Of a DNA stretch of 64,000 nucleotides, positions 52,860 through 63,063 are shown one piece after another. The position numbers and the translations under genes were made by a program. A model generated the notes under the pieces. The model worked only from the letters and a program-made list of their open reading frames with translations, ran no database searches and had not been told where the DNA came from. Numbering within the stretch: the first letter of the stretch is position 1; every line of letters begins with the position of its first letter. Source of the DNA: an uncultured Williamsia sp. (GTDB lineage Bacteria; Actinomycetota; Actinomycetes; Mycobacteriales; Mycobacteriaceae); contig NZ_CANLWM010000003.1 in NCBI RefSeq assembly GCF_947494875.1, positions 390,896 to 454,895 on the forward strand. The letters run 5' to 3'.

Positions 52860-53659
52860 CCGACACACCCCGTCGCACCGGCGCATCCGCCGCTCGCTTC
52901 ACCCCGGGCCTGTTCACTCCTCGTCCGGCCGCCGCACCGGTGATGCGCATGCTGGCGGCCCAGTCGCGGATGGAACTGGTCTTGTTGCTTCGCAACGGCG
53001 AACAGTTGCTGCTGACGATGTTCATCCCGGTCACGATGCTGATCGGCCTGTGCCTGCTGCCCATCTCGACCGGGGCCGAGTCGCGAGCGGATCGGTTCGT
53101 GCCCGCGATCATGACGGTGGCGGTCATGTCGACCGCGTTCACCGGACAGGCCATCGCGGTCGGCTTCGACCGCCGCTACGGCGCGCTGAAGCGGCTGGGC
53201 GCCACCCCCCTGCCCCGCTGGGGTGTCATCGCCGGCAAGTCGATCGCCGTCGCCGTCGTGGTCGTCCTGCAGGCGATCGTGCTCGGGGCGATCGGCGTCG
53301 CGTTCGGCTGGGACATCGGTCTCGGCGGTCTGCTCGTCGGTGCCGTCGCGATCGCGCTGGGCACGCTGACGTTCTCGGCGCTCGGGCTGCTGCTGGGCGG
53401 CACCTTGCGGGCCGAGATCGTCCTCGCCGTCGCGAACATCGCCTGGTTCGTCTTCATCGGCATCGGCAGCCTCGTGGTCGCCGGGTCGTCGGTTCCCGAG
53501 GCGGTGAAGTGGGTCGCGCGGTGCTCCCCGTCGGGGGCGTTGGCGGAGGCCCTGCACCAGGCGACACGGCTGTCGGTCGACTGGGTGGGGTTCGGCGTGC
53601 TCGTCGCCTGGGGCGTCGTCGCCGCGGTAGCCGCGATCCGCTCGTTTCGGTTCACCTGA
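52856..53659 (+). CDS. ABC-2 type exporter permease
   Basis: A 267-residue ABC-2 permease with a basic N-terminus and six membrane segments: about 50-68, 82-100, 120-145, 152-175, 182-205 and 243-262. DRRYGALKRLGATPLPRWGVIAGK is the conserved ABC-2 coupling segment. It pairs with the overlapping ATPase gene to form an exporter. Placement right before ctaA (heme A synthase) suggests a possible role with the respiratory chain, but this is inference. Confidence 0.9.
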
Positions 53660-53682
53660 GCCGCGGCGATACCATCGACGAC

Positions 53683-54675
53683 GTGCTGTATCGCGGTTTC
53701 GTCCGGCTGGTGAACCTCCTGCCCGCAGTGTCCCTCCGAGTGCAGACGGTCATCGCCGTCCTCGTGGTCCTGACGCAGGCGGGTATCGCCGTCACCGGCT
53801 CCGTCGTCCGGGTCACGGCCTCCGGGCTCGGATGCCCCACCTGGCCGCAGTGCTTCCCGGGAAGCTTCACCCCGGAACCGCACCAGGAGGTCGCGGGGAT
53901 CCATCAGGCGGTCGAGTTCGGCAACCGGATGCTGACGTTCGCCGTCGTGATCATCGCCGCCGCGATCGTGATCGCGGTGACGCGCGCGAACCGCCGTCGC
54001 GAGGTTCGCTTCTACGCCTGGCTCATCCCGCTCTCGACGGTCGCGCAGGCCGTGATCGGCGGCATCACCGTCCTCACCGGTCTGCTGTGGTGGACCGTCG
54101 CCATCCACCTGCTGGTGTCGATGGCGATGGTGTGGCTGTCGGTGCTGCTGCTGGAGAAGGTCCGCGAACCCGACGACGGCGAGGCCATCCCCCTGGTGCC
54201 CGCACCGCTGCGCTGGTTGACCGCGTTGTCGGCCGTGATGATGGCCGTGGTGCTGGTGGCCGGGACGATGGTCACCGGTGCCGGCCCGCACGCCGGCGAC
54301 GCCAGCATCGAGAAGCCGGTCCCGCGACTCGCGGTCGCGATCACGACCCTGGTGCACTTCCACGCCGAGATGATGGTGGCCTATCTGGCGTTGATCGTCG
54401 CGCTCGGTTTCGGGCTGGCCGCGGTGGGCGCGACCGCCGCGATCCGCCGACGGCTCTACGTGGTCGTCGGGATGATCGTCGTGCAGGCCGCGATCGGGAT
54501 CACCCAGTACGCCACGGGGATCCCCGAGCTGCTCGTGGTGTTCCATGTCGCCGGTGCGGCCGCGTGTGTCGCCGCCACCGCGGCCCTGTGGATCTCGCTG
54601 CGGCCCCGCCGACTCATGCCGAGCGAGGAGGCGACGTCGGAGCCGTCCGGCCTCGCCGAACGCGCCGACCGCTGA
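53683..54675 (+). CDS. ctaA: Heme A synthase CtaA/COX15
   Basis: A 330-residue eight-helix membrane enzyme that oxidises the C8 methyl of heme O to give heme A for aa3 cytochrome oxidase. Conserved blocks are VVRVTASGLGCPTWPQCFPGSFTPEP (with the loop CPxWPxC cysteine pair), AVEFGNRMLTF and TLVHFHAEMMVA, with the heme-binding His residues, and VFHVAGAAACVAA. The GTG is 7 nt after TACCAT (53670-53675), so leaderless. The stop is directly followed by the convergent stop of the next gene, with no bases between. It works with CtaB, encoded 1.4 kb away. Confidence 0.93.
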   Translation: MLYRGFVRLVNLLPAVSLRVQTVIAVLVVLTQAGIAVTGSVVRVTASGLGCPTWPQCFPGSFTPEPHQEVAGIHQAVEFGNRMLTFAVVIIAAAIVIAVTRANRRREVRFYAWLIPLSTVAQAVIGGITVLTGLLWWTVAIHLLVSMAMVWLSVLLLEKVREPDDGEAIPLVPAPLRWLTALSAVMMAVVLVAGTMVTGAGPHAGDASIEKPVPRLAVAITTLVHFHAEMMVAYLALIVALGFGLAAVGATAAIRRRLYVVVGMIVVQAAIGITQYATGIPELLVVFHVAGAAACVAATAALWISLRPRRLMPSEEATSEPSGLAERADR

Positions 54676-55026
54676 TCAGGTGTTGGCGACCCAGCCGGCC
54701 ATCTTGCGCCAGTGGCCCGGCTGCGGTGTCGCCGCGGCGCTGAGTTCGCGGTCCCACTCACCGGCGGTGAGGCCCGCCACCGCGTCGACGACGGCGTGTG
54801 CGGTCGCGACGTCCTTCACGACGACGTCGCCCATGACGCCGCCGTCCTGCGCGACCATGAGGATCCGTACGCCCGCCGCCCCGATCGGCTCGATCACAGC
54901 CGTCGCCTCGCCGCCGCCGTCGCGGACGAACCGCGTCGCCGCGGCCACGGCCTTCTTGGGCGCCGGCACCGCGGCCTCGCGGGTGTCGGTGGCCTGGGCG
55001 GATTCGGTCGCGCTCTCGTCAGCCAT
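54676..55026 (-). CDS. Small conserved protein at the Rv1455 position, unrecognised
   Basis: A 116-residue protein with a Thr/Ala-rich N-terminal 20 residues, then a compact part: AAATRFVRDGGGEATAVIEPIGAAGVRILMVAQDGGVMGDVVVKDVATAHAVVDAVAGL and an ending GHWRKMAGWVANT. No catalytic motif, signal or membrane segment. The ATG is 7 nt after TAGGAT on the minus strand, a leaderless start, which supports expression. It lies between ctaA and the quinone reductase, both on the other strand, in the same place as Rv1455. Function unknown. Confidence 0.7.
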   Translation of the reverse strand: MADESATESAQATDTREAAVPAPKKAVAAATRFVRDGGGEATAVIEPIGAAGVRILMVAQDGGVMGDVVVKDVATAHAVVDAVAGLTAGEWDRELSAAATPQPGHWRKMAGWVANT

Positions 55027-55060
55027 GTCGCCGATCCTATCGGGGCGGTAGAACGGTCTG

Positions 55061-56044
55061 ATGCAGGCAGTCCACGTCACCCGCCACGGCGGTCCCGAGG
55101 TGCTCGAGATCGTCACCGTCGACGACCCCGGCCCCGGCCCGGGCGAGGTTCTCGTCCGCGTCGGCGGAGTGGGCGTCAACTTCATCGACACCTACCTGCG
55201 ATCGGGCTACTACCCGTCGAACCCGCCGTACATCCCTGGTTCCGAGGGCGCGGGCACCGTCGTGGCGGTCGGCGACGGCGTCACCGAGCCGGCTGTCGGG
55301 ACACGGGTCGCCTGGTGCGACGCACCCGGCAGCTACGCCGAGCTCGCTGTTGTCCCCGCACACCGCACGGTGGTCGTCCCCGACGGTGTCGAGGACGCCG
55401 TCGCCGCGTCGGTCCTGTTGCAGGGGTGCACCGCCCACTACCTCCTCGACGGGGTGTCGCATCTGCGGGGCAGCGGCGACCCCGACGGTCCGGACACGGT
55501 CCTTCTCCACGCCGGCGCCGGCGGTGTCGGCCTCATCCTGACCCGCCTGGCCGCCGCCCGTGGGATCCGTGTGATCACCACCGTCTCCACCGATGCGAAG
55601 GAGCAGCTGTCCCGCGAGGCCGGCGCCGCACACGTGCTGCGCTATGGCGACCACGTCGGCGAGAAGGTCCGCGAACTCACCGTCGGGAAGGGTGTCGCGG
55701 CCACCTACGACGGCGTCGGCGCCGACACGTTCGAGCAGAGCCTCACCGCGACCGCGGTCCGCGGGACCGTCGCGCTGTTCGGCGCCGCGAGCGGTCCGGT
55801 GCCTCCGTTCGACCTGCAACGCCTCAACGGTCTGGGATCGCTGTTCGTGACCCGGCCCACCCTCGCGCACTACATCGCCGACACCGACGAGTTCGCGCGC
55901 CGTACGTCGGAGGTGATGGCCGCCGTGGCGGACGGGCGGCTGCCGATGCGCGTCGATCACCGCTACCCACTGGCGGACGCGTCCCGGGCACACACCGACC
56001 TCGAGGGGCGGACGACGACGGGATCCGTGGCGCTCATCCCCTGA
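55061..56044 (+). CDS. qor: NADPH:quinone oxidoreductase (zeta-crystallin type)
   Basis: A 327-residue zinc-free medium-chain dehydrogenase. GVNFIDTYLRSGYYP is the quinone reductase signature, VLLQGCTAHYLL precedes the cofactor domain, VLLHAGAGGVGLILTRLAAARG is the NADPH loop, and YDGVGADTFEQS and LFGAASGPVPPFDLQRL complete the fold. It reduces quinones by one electron or acts on enals. Near the ctaA-ctaB heme A genes, as Rv1454c is in M. tuberculosis. ATG start after a TAGAAC-like box; no Shine-Dalgarno site is evident. Confidence 0.9.
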   Translation: MQAVHVTRHGGPEVLEIVTVDDPGPGPGEVLVRVGGVGVNFIDTYLRSGYYPSNPPYIPGSEGAGTVVAVGDGVTEPAVGTRVAWCDAPGSYAELAVVPAHRTVVVPDGVEDAVAASVLLQGCTAHYLLDGVSHLRGSGDPDGPDTVLLHAGAGGVGLILTRLAAARGIRVITTVSTDAKEQLSREAGAAHVLRYGDHVGEKVRELTVGKGVAATYDGVGADTFEQSLTATAVRGTVALFGAASGPVPPFDLQRLNGLGSLFVTRPTLAHYIADTDEFARRTSEVMAAVADGRLPMRVDHRYPLADASRAHTDLEGRTTTGSVALIP

Positions 56045-56071
56045 CGTCGACGGGAACCGGCCGCAGGGCGA

Positions 56072-57097
56072 TCAGAAGGTGGAGAGCACCGTCGGCAGGT
56101 GGATCACCGAGTCGACGGCGAGGCCGCAGAACACCACGGCGAGGTACTCGTTCGACTGCAGGAAGACGCGCAGCGGCGCGATGGGCTCGCCCCGACGGGT
56201 CCCTGCGTAGAGCTTGTGCACGGCCCGGAGGAACCAGGCGCCGGCCACCACGGCGACCACGGCGTAGATCCACCCGGTCGCGGCGACCAGGACGAGCGTG
56301 GCGGCCACGGTGGCCCAGGTGTAGATCACCATCTGCCGCGCCACCTGCTGTTCGGTGGCGACCACCGGCAGCATCGGCACACCGGCCGCCGCGTAGTCCT
56401 CCTTGTAGCGCATGGCGAGCGCCCAGGTGTGCGGCGGCGTCCAGAAGAAGATGATCAGGAACAACACGACCGGCTGCCAGGAGATGGTGCCGGTGACCGC
56501 GGCCCAGCCGACGAGGGTCGGCATGCAGCCGGCGGCCCCGCCCCACACCACGTTCTGCGAGGTCCGGCGCTTGAGGACCATCGTGTAGACGAGGACGTAG
56601 AAGGCGATGGTCGCCATCACCAGCAGCGCGCTCAACAGGTTCGCAAACGCCCACAGCACCGCGAACGACGCCGCGCCGAGCACGATCCCGAACACGAAAG
56701 CGTGTCCACGGCCCACGGCGTGCCGGGCCAGGGGACGCCGGGCGGTGCGCTTCATCTTCTGGTCGATGTCCGCGTCGACCACCATGTTCAGCGTGTTGGC
56801 ACTCGCGGCGCCGAGCCACCCGCCGACGAGTGTGACGGCGATCAGGGCGATGTCGACGGACCCGCGGTCGGCCAGCAGCATCACCGGCACCGTCGCCACG
56901 AGGAGCAGCTCGATCACGCGGGGCTTGGTCAGCGCGATGTAGGCGAGGACCAGATCGCGACCCCGCCGGGCGGGCGACGCCGGGGTGCCGGGCTCGTCGA
57001 CCGAGCGGGTCGCGGCCGACGTCCGTGCGCCGCTGTGCCCGATCTCCACTGACTCTCCTGCACCGTCCCGCTGACCCGGGGCGTTCGTGACACTCAC
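56072..57097 (-). CDS. ctaB: Protoheme IX farnesyltransferase (heme O synthase)
   Basis: A 341-residue UbiA-family membrane prenyltransferase that adds farnesyl to heme b to form heme O, the substrate of Cta[18 protein letters not shown] and [20 protein letters not shown] carry the first Asp motif (NxxxDxxxD). [17 protein letters not shown] and [27 protein letters not shown] carry the second. Nine helices are expected. The first 45 residues are a soluble, poorly conserved extension, so a start further downstream cannot be excluded. It is divergent from tkt. Confidence 0.94.
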   Translation of the reverse strand: MSVTNAPGQRDGAGESVEIGHSGARTSAATRSVDEPGTPASPARRGRDLVLAYIALTKPRVIELLLVATVPVMLLADRGSVDIALIAVTLVGGWLGAASANTLNMVVDADIDQKMKRTARRPLARHAVGRGHAFVFGIVLGAASFAVLWAFANLLSALLVMATIAFYVLVYTMVLKRRTSQNVVWGGAAGCMPTLVGWAAVTGTISWQPVVLFLIIFFWTPPHTWALAMRYKEDYAAAGVPMLPVVATEQQVARQMVIYTWATVAATLVLVAATGWIYAVVAVVAGAWFLRAVHKLYAGTRRGEPIAPLRVFLQSNEYLAVVFCGLAVDSVIHLPTVLSTF

Positions 57098-57339
57098 CCG
57101 GCTGGTCCGCGCGCGGGCCGAGCCGACCGGCGTCGCCTCGCGCGTCTACTACAGAGAATGGTAGACGGCCCCACCCTCCAGGCGACAAACGGACACGTCA
57201 CCGCGGGCCCTACGAGCGGGTGCCGGGGGCGTCACAGCGGGCGTGGCGGCGACTAGGCTGAGAGCGCGGTCCCACACCTGCGCGGGCCGCTCCCGCGTTC
57301 CCCCGACGCACCGCACCGACCTCAGGAGATCCCCGCATC
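57098..57339. promoter_or_regulatory. ctaB-tkt divergent promoter region
   Basis: GTCTAC (57144-57149) and GTAGAC (57161-57166) form an inverted repeat with an 11-nt spacer on the ctaB side. TAGGCT at 57254-57259 is a good -10 box for tkt, leaving a leader of about 75 nt with AGGAG at 57324-57328. No open reading frame is supported in this gap. Confidence 0.5.
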
Positions 57340-59448
57340 GTGGCCGTGACAGACGAGATCCGTTCCCTCACCCAGGCGTCGCACCCGGCGGACTGGACCG
57401 ACGTGGACACCCGCGCCGTCGACACAGTCCGGGTCCTCGCCGCCGACGCCGTGCAGAAGTGTGGATCCGGTCACCCCGGCACCGCCATGAGCCTCGCTCC
57501 CCTGGCCTACACGCTGTTCCAGCGCGTCATGCGTCACGACCCGAACGACACGGCCTGGCTCGGCCGCGACCGATTCATCCTGTCGTGCGGCCATTCGTCG
57601 CTCACGCTCTACATCCAGCTGTACCTCGGCGGTTTCGGGCTCGAACTGTCCGACCTCGAGGCGCTGCGCACCTTCGGGTCGAAGACTCCCGGCCACCCCG
57701 AGTTCCGCCACACCCGGGGCGTCGAGATCACCACCGGCCCGCTGGGTCAGGGTCTCGCGTCGGCGGTGGGCATGGCGATGGCCGCCCGCCGCGAGCGCGG
57801 TCTGTTCGACCCGGATGCGCCGGAGGGTCGCAGCGTCTTCGACCACTTCATCTACGCGATCGCCTCCGACGGCGACATCGAGGAGGGCGTCACCAGCGAG
57901 GCGTCGTCGCTCGCCGGCACCCAGCAGCTGGGCAACCTCATCGTCTTCTACGACGACAACAAGATCTCCATCGAGCACAACACCGACATCGCCCTGTCCG
58001 AGGACACCGCGAAGCGGTACGAGGCGTACGGCTGGCACGTGCAGTACGTCGAGGGAGGCGAGAACGTCACCGGCATCCTCGAGGCGATCGAGGCCGCGAA
58101 GGCCGTCACCGACAAGCCGTCGATCATCATCCTGCGCACCATCATCGGCTTTCCCGCGCCGACGAAGATGAACAGCGGTGACGCGCACGGCTCGGCGCTC
58201 GGCGACGAGGAGGTCGCAGCGACGAAGAAGATCCTCGGGTTCGACCCGGACAAGACCTTCGAGGTCGACGACGCGGTCATCGCCCACACCCGCGAGCTGT
58301 TGCAGCGTGGCCGTCACGCCCACGAGGAGTGGTCGGACGAGTTCGAGAAGTGGTCGTCGGCCAACCCCGAGCGCCGCGCGCTACTCGACCGTCTGACCAA
58401 GGACGAACTGCCCGAGGGATGGGCCGACGTCCTGCCCACCTGGAATCCCGGTGACAAGGCCGTCGCGACCCGCGCTGCGTCGGGGAAGGTGCTCGGCGCG
58501 CTGGGCCCGGTGCTCCCCGAGCTCTGGGGCGGTTCCGCCGACCTCGCCGGCTCGAACAACACCACCATCGAGGGCGCGAAGTCCTTCGGCCCGACGTCGA
58601 TCTCGACCGACGACTGGGACGCCGAACCCTACGGCCGCACACTGCACTTCGGTGTCCGCGAGCACGCGATGGGCGCGATCCTGTCCGGCATCGTGCTGCA
58701 CGGACCGACCCGTGTCTACGGCGGCACGTTCATGCAGTTCTCCGACTACATGCGCCCCGCGGTGCGCCTGGCGTCGCTCATGGACATCGACCCCATCTAC
58801 ATCTGGACCCACGATTCCATCGGTCTCGGCGAGGACGGGCCGACCCACCAGCCGATCGAGCACCTCGCCGCGCTGCGGGCAATCCCGAACCTCTCGGTGG
58901 TCCGTCCCGGTGACGCCAACGAGACCGCGTTCGCCTGGAAGTCGGTCATCGGGCGTTCGTCGAGCAGCGGTCCGGTGGGTCTCGCGCTGACCCGCCAGAA
59001 CATCCCGATCCTCGAGGGCACCTCCGCCGAGGGTGTCGCCAAGGGCGGCTACGTCCTGAAGGACTCCTCCACCGCCGAGCCCGAGGTCATCGTCATCGCC
59101 ACCGGCTCCGAGCTGTCGCTCGCGGTCGACGGCGCAGCGGCGTTGGAGGAGAAGGGCATCGGTGCGCGCGTCGTGTCCATGCCGTGCATCGAGTGGTTCA
59201 TGGACCAGGACCAGAACTACCGCGACCAGGTGCTGCCGCCGACCGTGACCGCCCGCGTCTCCGTCGAGGCCGGCATCGCGATGCCGTGGTACCCGATCGT
59301 CGGCGGACACGGCGAGATCATCTCCCTCGAGCACTTCGGGGAATCCGCCGACTACCAGACACTGTTCCGCGAGTACGGCTTCACCGTCGAGGCCGTCGTC
59401 GCAGCAGCGCAGCGCTCCATCACGACCGTGAAGGGACAATCCGCATGA
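57340..59448 (+). CDS. tkt: Transketolase
   Basis: A 702-residue thiamine diphosphate enzyme that transfers two-carbon units between sugar phosphates in the non-oxidative pentose phosphate pathway. [18 protein letters not shown], the ThDP motif [33 protein letters not shown] (GDG...DN), and the pyrimidine domain [14 protein letters not shown] (catalytic Glu) and [20 protein letters not shown] are all present. The GTG at 57340 lies 11 nt after AGGAG, a slightly long spacing. It is the first gene of tkt-tal-zwf-opcA-pgl, and its stop overlaps the tal start (ATGA). Confidence 0.97.
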   Translation: MAVTDEIRSLTQASHPADWTDVDTRAVDTVRVLAADAVQKCGSGHPGTAMSLAPLAYTLFQRVMRHDPNDTAWLGRDRFILSCGHSSLTLYIQLYLGGFGLELSDLEALRTFGSKTPGHPEFRHTRGVEITTGPLGQGLASAVGMAMAARRERGLFDPDAPEGRSVFDHFIYAIASDGDIEEGVTSEASSLAGTQQLGNLIVFYDDNKISIEHNTDIALSEDTAKRYEAYGWHVQYVEGGENVTGILEAIEAAKAVTDKPSIIILRTIIGFPAPTKMNSGDAHGSALGDEEVAATKKILGFDPDKTFEVDDAVIAHTRELLQRGRHAHEEWSDEFEKWSSANPERRALLDRLTKDELPEGWADVLPTWNPGDKAVATRAASGKVLGALGPVLPELWGGSADLAGSNNTTIEGAKSFGPTSISTDDWDAEPYGRTLHFGVREHAMGAILSGIVLHGPTRVYGGTFMQFSDYMRPAVRLASLMDIDPIYIWTHDSIGLGEDGPTHQPIEHLAALRAIPNLSVVRPGDANETAFAWKSVIGRSSSSGPVGLALTRQNIPILEGTSAEGVAKGGYVLKDSSTAEPEVIVIATGSELSLAVDGAAALEEKGIGARVVSMPCIEWFMDQDQNYRDQVLPPTVTARVSVEAGIAMPWYPIVGGHGEIISLEHFGESADYQTLFREYGFTVEAVVAAAQRSITTVKGQSA

Positions 59449-60563
59449 GCCAGAACGCGAACCTGAAGGCACTCTCCGACGCCGGCGTCTCGGTGTGGCT
59501 CGACGACCTGTCGCGCGAGCGCATCTCGTCGGGCAACCTCGCCGAGCTCATCGAGACGAAGTCGGTGGTCGGCGTGACCACCAACCCGTCGATCTTCCAG
59601 GCAGCCCTGTCGAAGGGCGAGGCCTACGACGACCAGATCAACGAACTCGCCGCCCGCGGGAGTGACGTCGACGCGACCATCCGCACGGTCACCACCGACG
59701 ACGTCCGCAACGCCTGCGACGTGCTGCGGTCGGTCTACGACGCCACGAACGGCGTCGACGGTCGGGTGTCGATCGAGGTCGATCCCCGTCTCGCGCACGA
59801 GACGGACAAGACCGTCGAGCAGGCGATCGAACTGTGGAAGATCGTCGACCGCCCGAACCTCCTCATCAAGATCCCGGCCACCGAAGAGGGCATCCCGGCC
59901 ATCGCGAAGACCCTCGCCGAGGGCATCAGCGTGAACGTGACGCTGATCTTCTCGGTGGAGCGCTACCGCCTCGTGATGGACGCGTACCTCGACGGCATCG
60001 AGGCCGCGAAGAAGGCCGGGCACGACCTGTCGACGATCCACTCGGTGGCCTCGTTCTTCGTCTCCCGCGTCGACACAGAGGTCGACAAGCGACTCGACGC
60101 CATCGGCACCCCCGATGCGATGGAGCTCAAGGGCAAGGCCGCCCTGGCCAACGCCCGTCTGGCCTACGTCGCCTACCAGCAGGTGTTCGAGGTGGGCTCG
60201 CGGTTCCAGGGCCTGCTGTCCGACGGGGCACGCCCCCAGCGACCCCTCTGGGCCTCCACCGGGGTCAAGAACCCCGACTACTCCGACACGCTCTACGTCA
60301 GCGAGCTGGTGGCACCGAACACGGTCAACACGATGCCGGAGAAGACGATGGACGCCTTCGCCGACCACGGCGAGGTGGACACCGAGTCGCTCATCGGACG
60401 GGGACCGGAGTCCGAGCAGGTGTTCGCCTCCATCTCCGACCTCGGGATCGACCTCACCGACGTGTTCCTGACGCTGGAGAACGAGGGCGTGGAGAAGTTC
60501 GAGTCGGCGTGGGGCGAACTGCTCGACGAGACCGCCGAACAGCTCAAGTCCGCCAAGGGCTGA
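59445..60563 (+). CDS. tal: Transaldolase
   Basis: A 372-residue transaldolase of the longer actinobacterial/plant type, moving dihydroxyacetone units between sugar phosphates. The Schiff-base lysine is Lys142 ([12 protein letters not shown]). [14 protein letters not shown] is the N-terminal signature, and [24 protein letters not shown] follows the active site. [36 protein letters not shown] is the phosphate-binding part. The ATG overlaps the tkt stop. zwf follows after 3 bp. Confidence 0.96.
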   Translation: MSQNANLKALSDAGVSVWLDDLSRERISSGNLAELIETKSVVGVTTNPSIFQAALSKGEAYDDQINELAARGSDVDATIRTVTTDDVRNACDVLRSVYDATNGVDGRVSIEVDPRLAHETDKTVEQAIELWKIVDRPNLLIKIPATEEGIPAIAKTLAEGISVNVTLIFSVERYRLVMDAYLDGIEAAKKAGHDLSTIHSVASFFVSRVDTEVDKRLDAIGTPDAMELKGKAALANARLAYVAYQQVFEVGSRFQGLLSDGARPQRPLWASTGVKNPDYSDTLYVSELVAPNTVNTMPEKTMDAFADHGEVDTESLIGRGPESEQVFASISDLGIDLTDVFLTLENEGVEKFESAWGELLDETAEQLKSAKG

Positions 60564-60566
60564 CGC

Positions 60567-62108
60567 GTGACCGCGACGGTGTCGACCTCCTGGGCCAACC
60601 CGCTGCGGGACTCGCGGGACAAACGCCTTCCGCGGATCGCCGGACCCTGCAGCCTGGTCATCTTCGGTGTGACCGGTGACCTCGCCAAACGAAAGCTCAT
60701 GCCGGCTGTGTACGACCTGGCCAACCGCGGACTGCTGCCACCGAGCTTCGCGTTGGTCGGGTTCGCCCGACGGGACTGGGACGACCAGGATTTCGGACAG
60801 ATCGTGCACGACGCGGTGCGCGAGCACGCGCGCACACCGTTCCGTGAGGAGGTGTGGGAGCGGCTGTCGGAGGGTTTCCGCTTCGTGCAGGGCGCCTTCG
60901 ACGACGACGACGCGTTCGACCAGTTGTCGACGGTTCTCGGCGACCTCGACCGGCAGCGGGGCACCGACGGCAACCACGCCTTCTACCTGTCCATCCCGCC
61001 GGGCGCGTTCCCGACGGTGTGCGAACAGCTGCAGCGGTCCGGCCTGGCCGATCAGACCGACAAGCACTGGCGTCGCGTCGTCATCGAGAAGCCGTTCGGG
61101 CACGACCTGCGCAGCGCACAGGAGCTGAACGCCGTCGTCAACCGGGTGTTCCCGGAGGACGCTGTGTTCCGCATCGACCACTACCTGGGCAAGGAGACCG
61201 TCCAGAACATCCTCGCGCTGCGGTTCGCCAACCAGTTGTTCGACCCGCTGTGGAGCTCGCATTACGTCGACCACGTGCAGATCACGATGGCCGAGGACAT
61301 CGGACTGGGCGGTCGTGCCGGCTACTACGACGGCATCGGCGCGGCGCGCGACGTCATCCAGAACCACCTGCTGCAGTTGCTGGCGCTGGTGGCCATGGAG
61401 GAGCCGGTCTCCTTCGAGCCCAAGGAACTGCAGGCGGAGAAGATCAAGGTGCTCTCCGCGACCCGCAACGTGCTCCCGTTGGACCTCAACACCGCCCGCG
61501 GACAATACGGCCCGGGATGGCAGGGAAGCACCGAGGTGCCCGGCCTGGTCGACGAGGAGGGCTTCGCCGCCGACTCGATCACCGAGACCTACGCCGCGAT
61601 CGCCGTCGAGGTGGACAGCCGCCGCTGGGCGGGGGTGCCGTTCTACCTGCGCACCGGAAAACGGTTGGGCCGCAGGGTCACCGAGATCGCACTCGTGTTC
61701 AAGCGGGCACCGCATCTGCCGTTCGACAAGACGATGACCGAGGAGCTGGGCGAGAACGCCCTCGTGATCCGCGTGCAGCCCGACGAGGGCATCACGCTGC
61801 GCTTCGGGTCCAAGGTCCCGGGATCGAGCATGCAGGTCCGCGACGTGAACATGGACTTCAGCTACGGGCAGGCGTTCACCGAGTCGTCGCCGGAGGCCTA
61901 CGAACGCCTCATCCTCGACGTGCTGCTCGGCGAGCCGTCGCTGTTCCCGGTCAACGACGAGGTCGAGCTGTCGTGGAAGATCCTCGACCCGGTCCTCGAG
62001 GACTGGGCGACCTCGGGACGACCCGACACCTATGAGTCCGGCACATGGGGTCCACGCTCGGCCGACGAGATGATGTCGCGCGTCGGACGCACCTGGCGGC
62101 GTCCGTGA
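60567..62108 (+). CDS. zwf: Glucose-6-phosphate dehydrogenase
   Basis: A 513-residue enzyme making 6-phosphogluconolactone and NAD(P)H. The nucleotide fingerprint FGVTGDLAKRKLMPAVYDL starts at 33, EKPFGHDLRSA is the substrate/cofactor hinge and FRIDHYLGKE (201-210) the substrate-binding active site with the catalytic His nearby. FYLRTGKRL is a late signature. GTG start 3 bp after the tal stop. The partner OpcA is encoded next, as needed for oxidative pentose phosphate flux in actinobacteria. Confidence 0.97.
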   Translation: MTATVSTSWANPLRDSRDKRLPRIAGPCSLVIFGVTGDLAKRKLMPAVYDLANRGLLPPSFALVGFARRDWDDQDFGQIVHDAVREHARTPFREEVWERLSEGFRFVQGAFDDDDAFDQLSTVLGDLDRQRGTDGNHAFYLSIPPGAFPTVCEQLQRSGLADQTDKHWRRVVIEKPFGHDLRSAQELNAVVNRVFPEDAVFRIDHYLGKETVQNILALRFANQLFDPLWSSHYVDHVQITMAEDIGLGGRAGYYDGIGAARDVIQNHLLQLLALVAMEEPVSFEPKELQAEKIKVLSATRNVLPLDLNTARGQYGPGWQGSTEVPGLVDEEGFAADSITETYAAIAVEVDSRRWAGVPFYLRTGKRLGRRVTEIALVFKRAPHLPFDKTMTEELGENALVIRVQPDEGITLRFGSKVPGSSMQVRDVNMDFSYGQAFTESSPEAYERLILDVLLGEPSLFPVNDEVELSWKILDPVLEDWATSGRPDTYESGTWGPRSADEMMSRVGRTWRRP

Positions 62109-62139
62109 CACCCACCCTGCCCGTGAAGGAGTCCCTGCG

Positions 62140-63063
62140 GTGATCCTCGACCTGCCGGCCACGACCACCGAGAAGGTCAGCAAGAAGCTGGTGTCGATCC
62201 GGGAGACCGGCGGTGCCGTCACGTTGGGGCGCGTGTTGACGCTCGTCGTGTGTGCGGCCGAGGGGCAGCCCACCGAGGGTGCGATCGACGCCGCGAACGA
62301 GGCGAGCCGCGAGCACCCCTGTCGCGTGATCGTCGTCTCGCTCGGCAATCCCGCGGCGGCGACCCGCCTCGACGCGCAGATCCGTGTCGGTGGCGACGCC
62401 GGCGCCTCGGAGGTCGTCGTTCTGCGTCTCTACGGCGATCTGACGCAGCACGCCGCGAGCGTGGTCACGCCGTTCTTGTTGCCCGACACACCCGTCGTCA
62501 CCTGGTGGCCGGGTGAGGCCCCCGCCGATCCCGCCAAGGACCCGCTGGGCCGCCTGGCCGGTCGACGGATCACCGACGCCGCGCACGCCGCCGACGCGGA
62601 CACCGTCCTCGCGACCCGGCTCGAGGGCTACTCCCCCGGCGACACCGATCTCGCGTGGTCGCAGATCACGTACTGGCGGGCGATCCTCACCGCCGCGCTC
62701 GACCGGCCGCCGCTGGAACCGGTGCGCTCGGCGTCGGTGACCGGGCCGACGCACTCGCCGTCGATCGACCTGCTCGCCGGATGGCTGCAGGCGCAGCTCG
62801 GCGTCGACGTCCAGCGGGGTGTCGGGAGCTTCGAGATCCGTCTCGAGCGCGAATCGGGACCGCTGGTGCTCGCCGTCGACCAGAACAACAACGCGGTCCT
62901 GTCCATCCCGGGACGCCCCGACGGCCGTATCGCGATGTCGACGCGGGGCACCCGCGAGTGCATCGCCGAGGAGCTGCGTCGGCTCGATCCCGACGAGATC
63001 TACCACCTGGCGCTGCAGGGTGTCGCGCGCCTGACCCGACCCGGAGCGGAGGTCCCGGCATGA
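62140..63063 (+). CDS. opcA: Glucose-6-phosphate dehydrogenase assembly protein OpcA
   Basis: A 307-residue protein required for assembly or redox activation of G6PDH. TPVVTWWPGEAPADPAKDPLGRLAGRRITDAA (about 118-150) is the family core. SYWRAILTAALDRPPLEPV-like sequence and the C-terminal CIAEELRRLDPDEIYHLALQGVARL are characteristic. The GTG has AAGGAG 8 nt upstream. Its stop overlaps the pgl ATG (ATGA). There is no membrane segment. Order zwf-opcA-pgl is conserved in actinobacteria. Confidence 0.95.
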   Translation: MILDLPATTTEKVSKKLVSIRETGGAVTLGRVLTLVVCAAEGQPTEGAIDAANEASREHPCRVIVVSLGNPAAATRLDAQIRVGGDAGASEVVVLRLYGDLTQHAASVVTPFLLPDTPVVTWWPGEAPADPAKDPLGRLAGRRITDAAHAADADTVLATRLEGYSPGDTDLAWSQITYWRAILTAALDRPPLEPVRSASVTGPTHSPSIDLLAGWLQAQLGVDVQRGVGSFEIRLERESGPLVLAVDQNNNAVLSIPGRPDGRIAMSTRGTRECIAEELRRLDPDEIYHLALQGVARLTRPGAEVPA

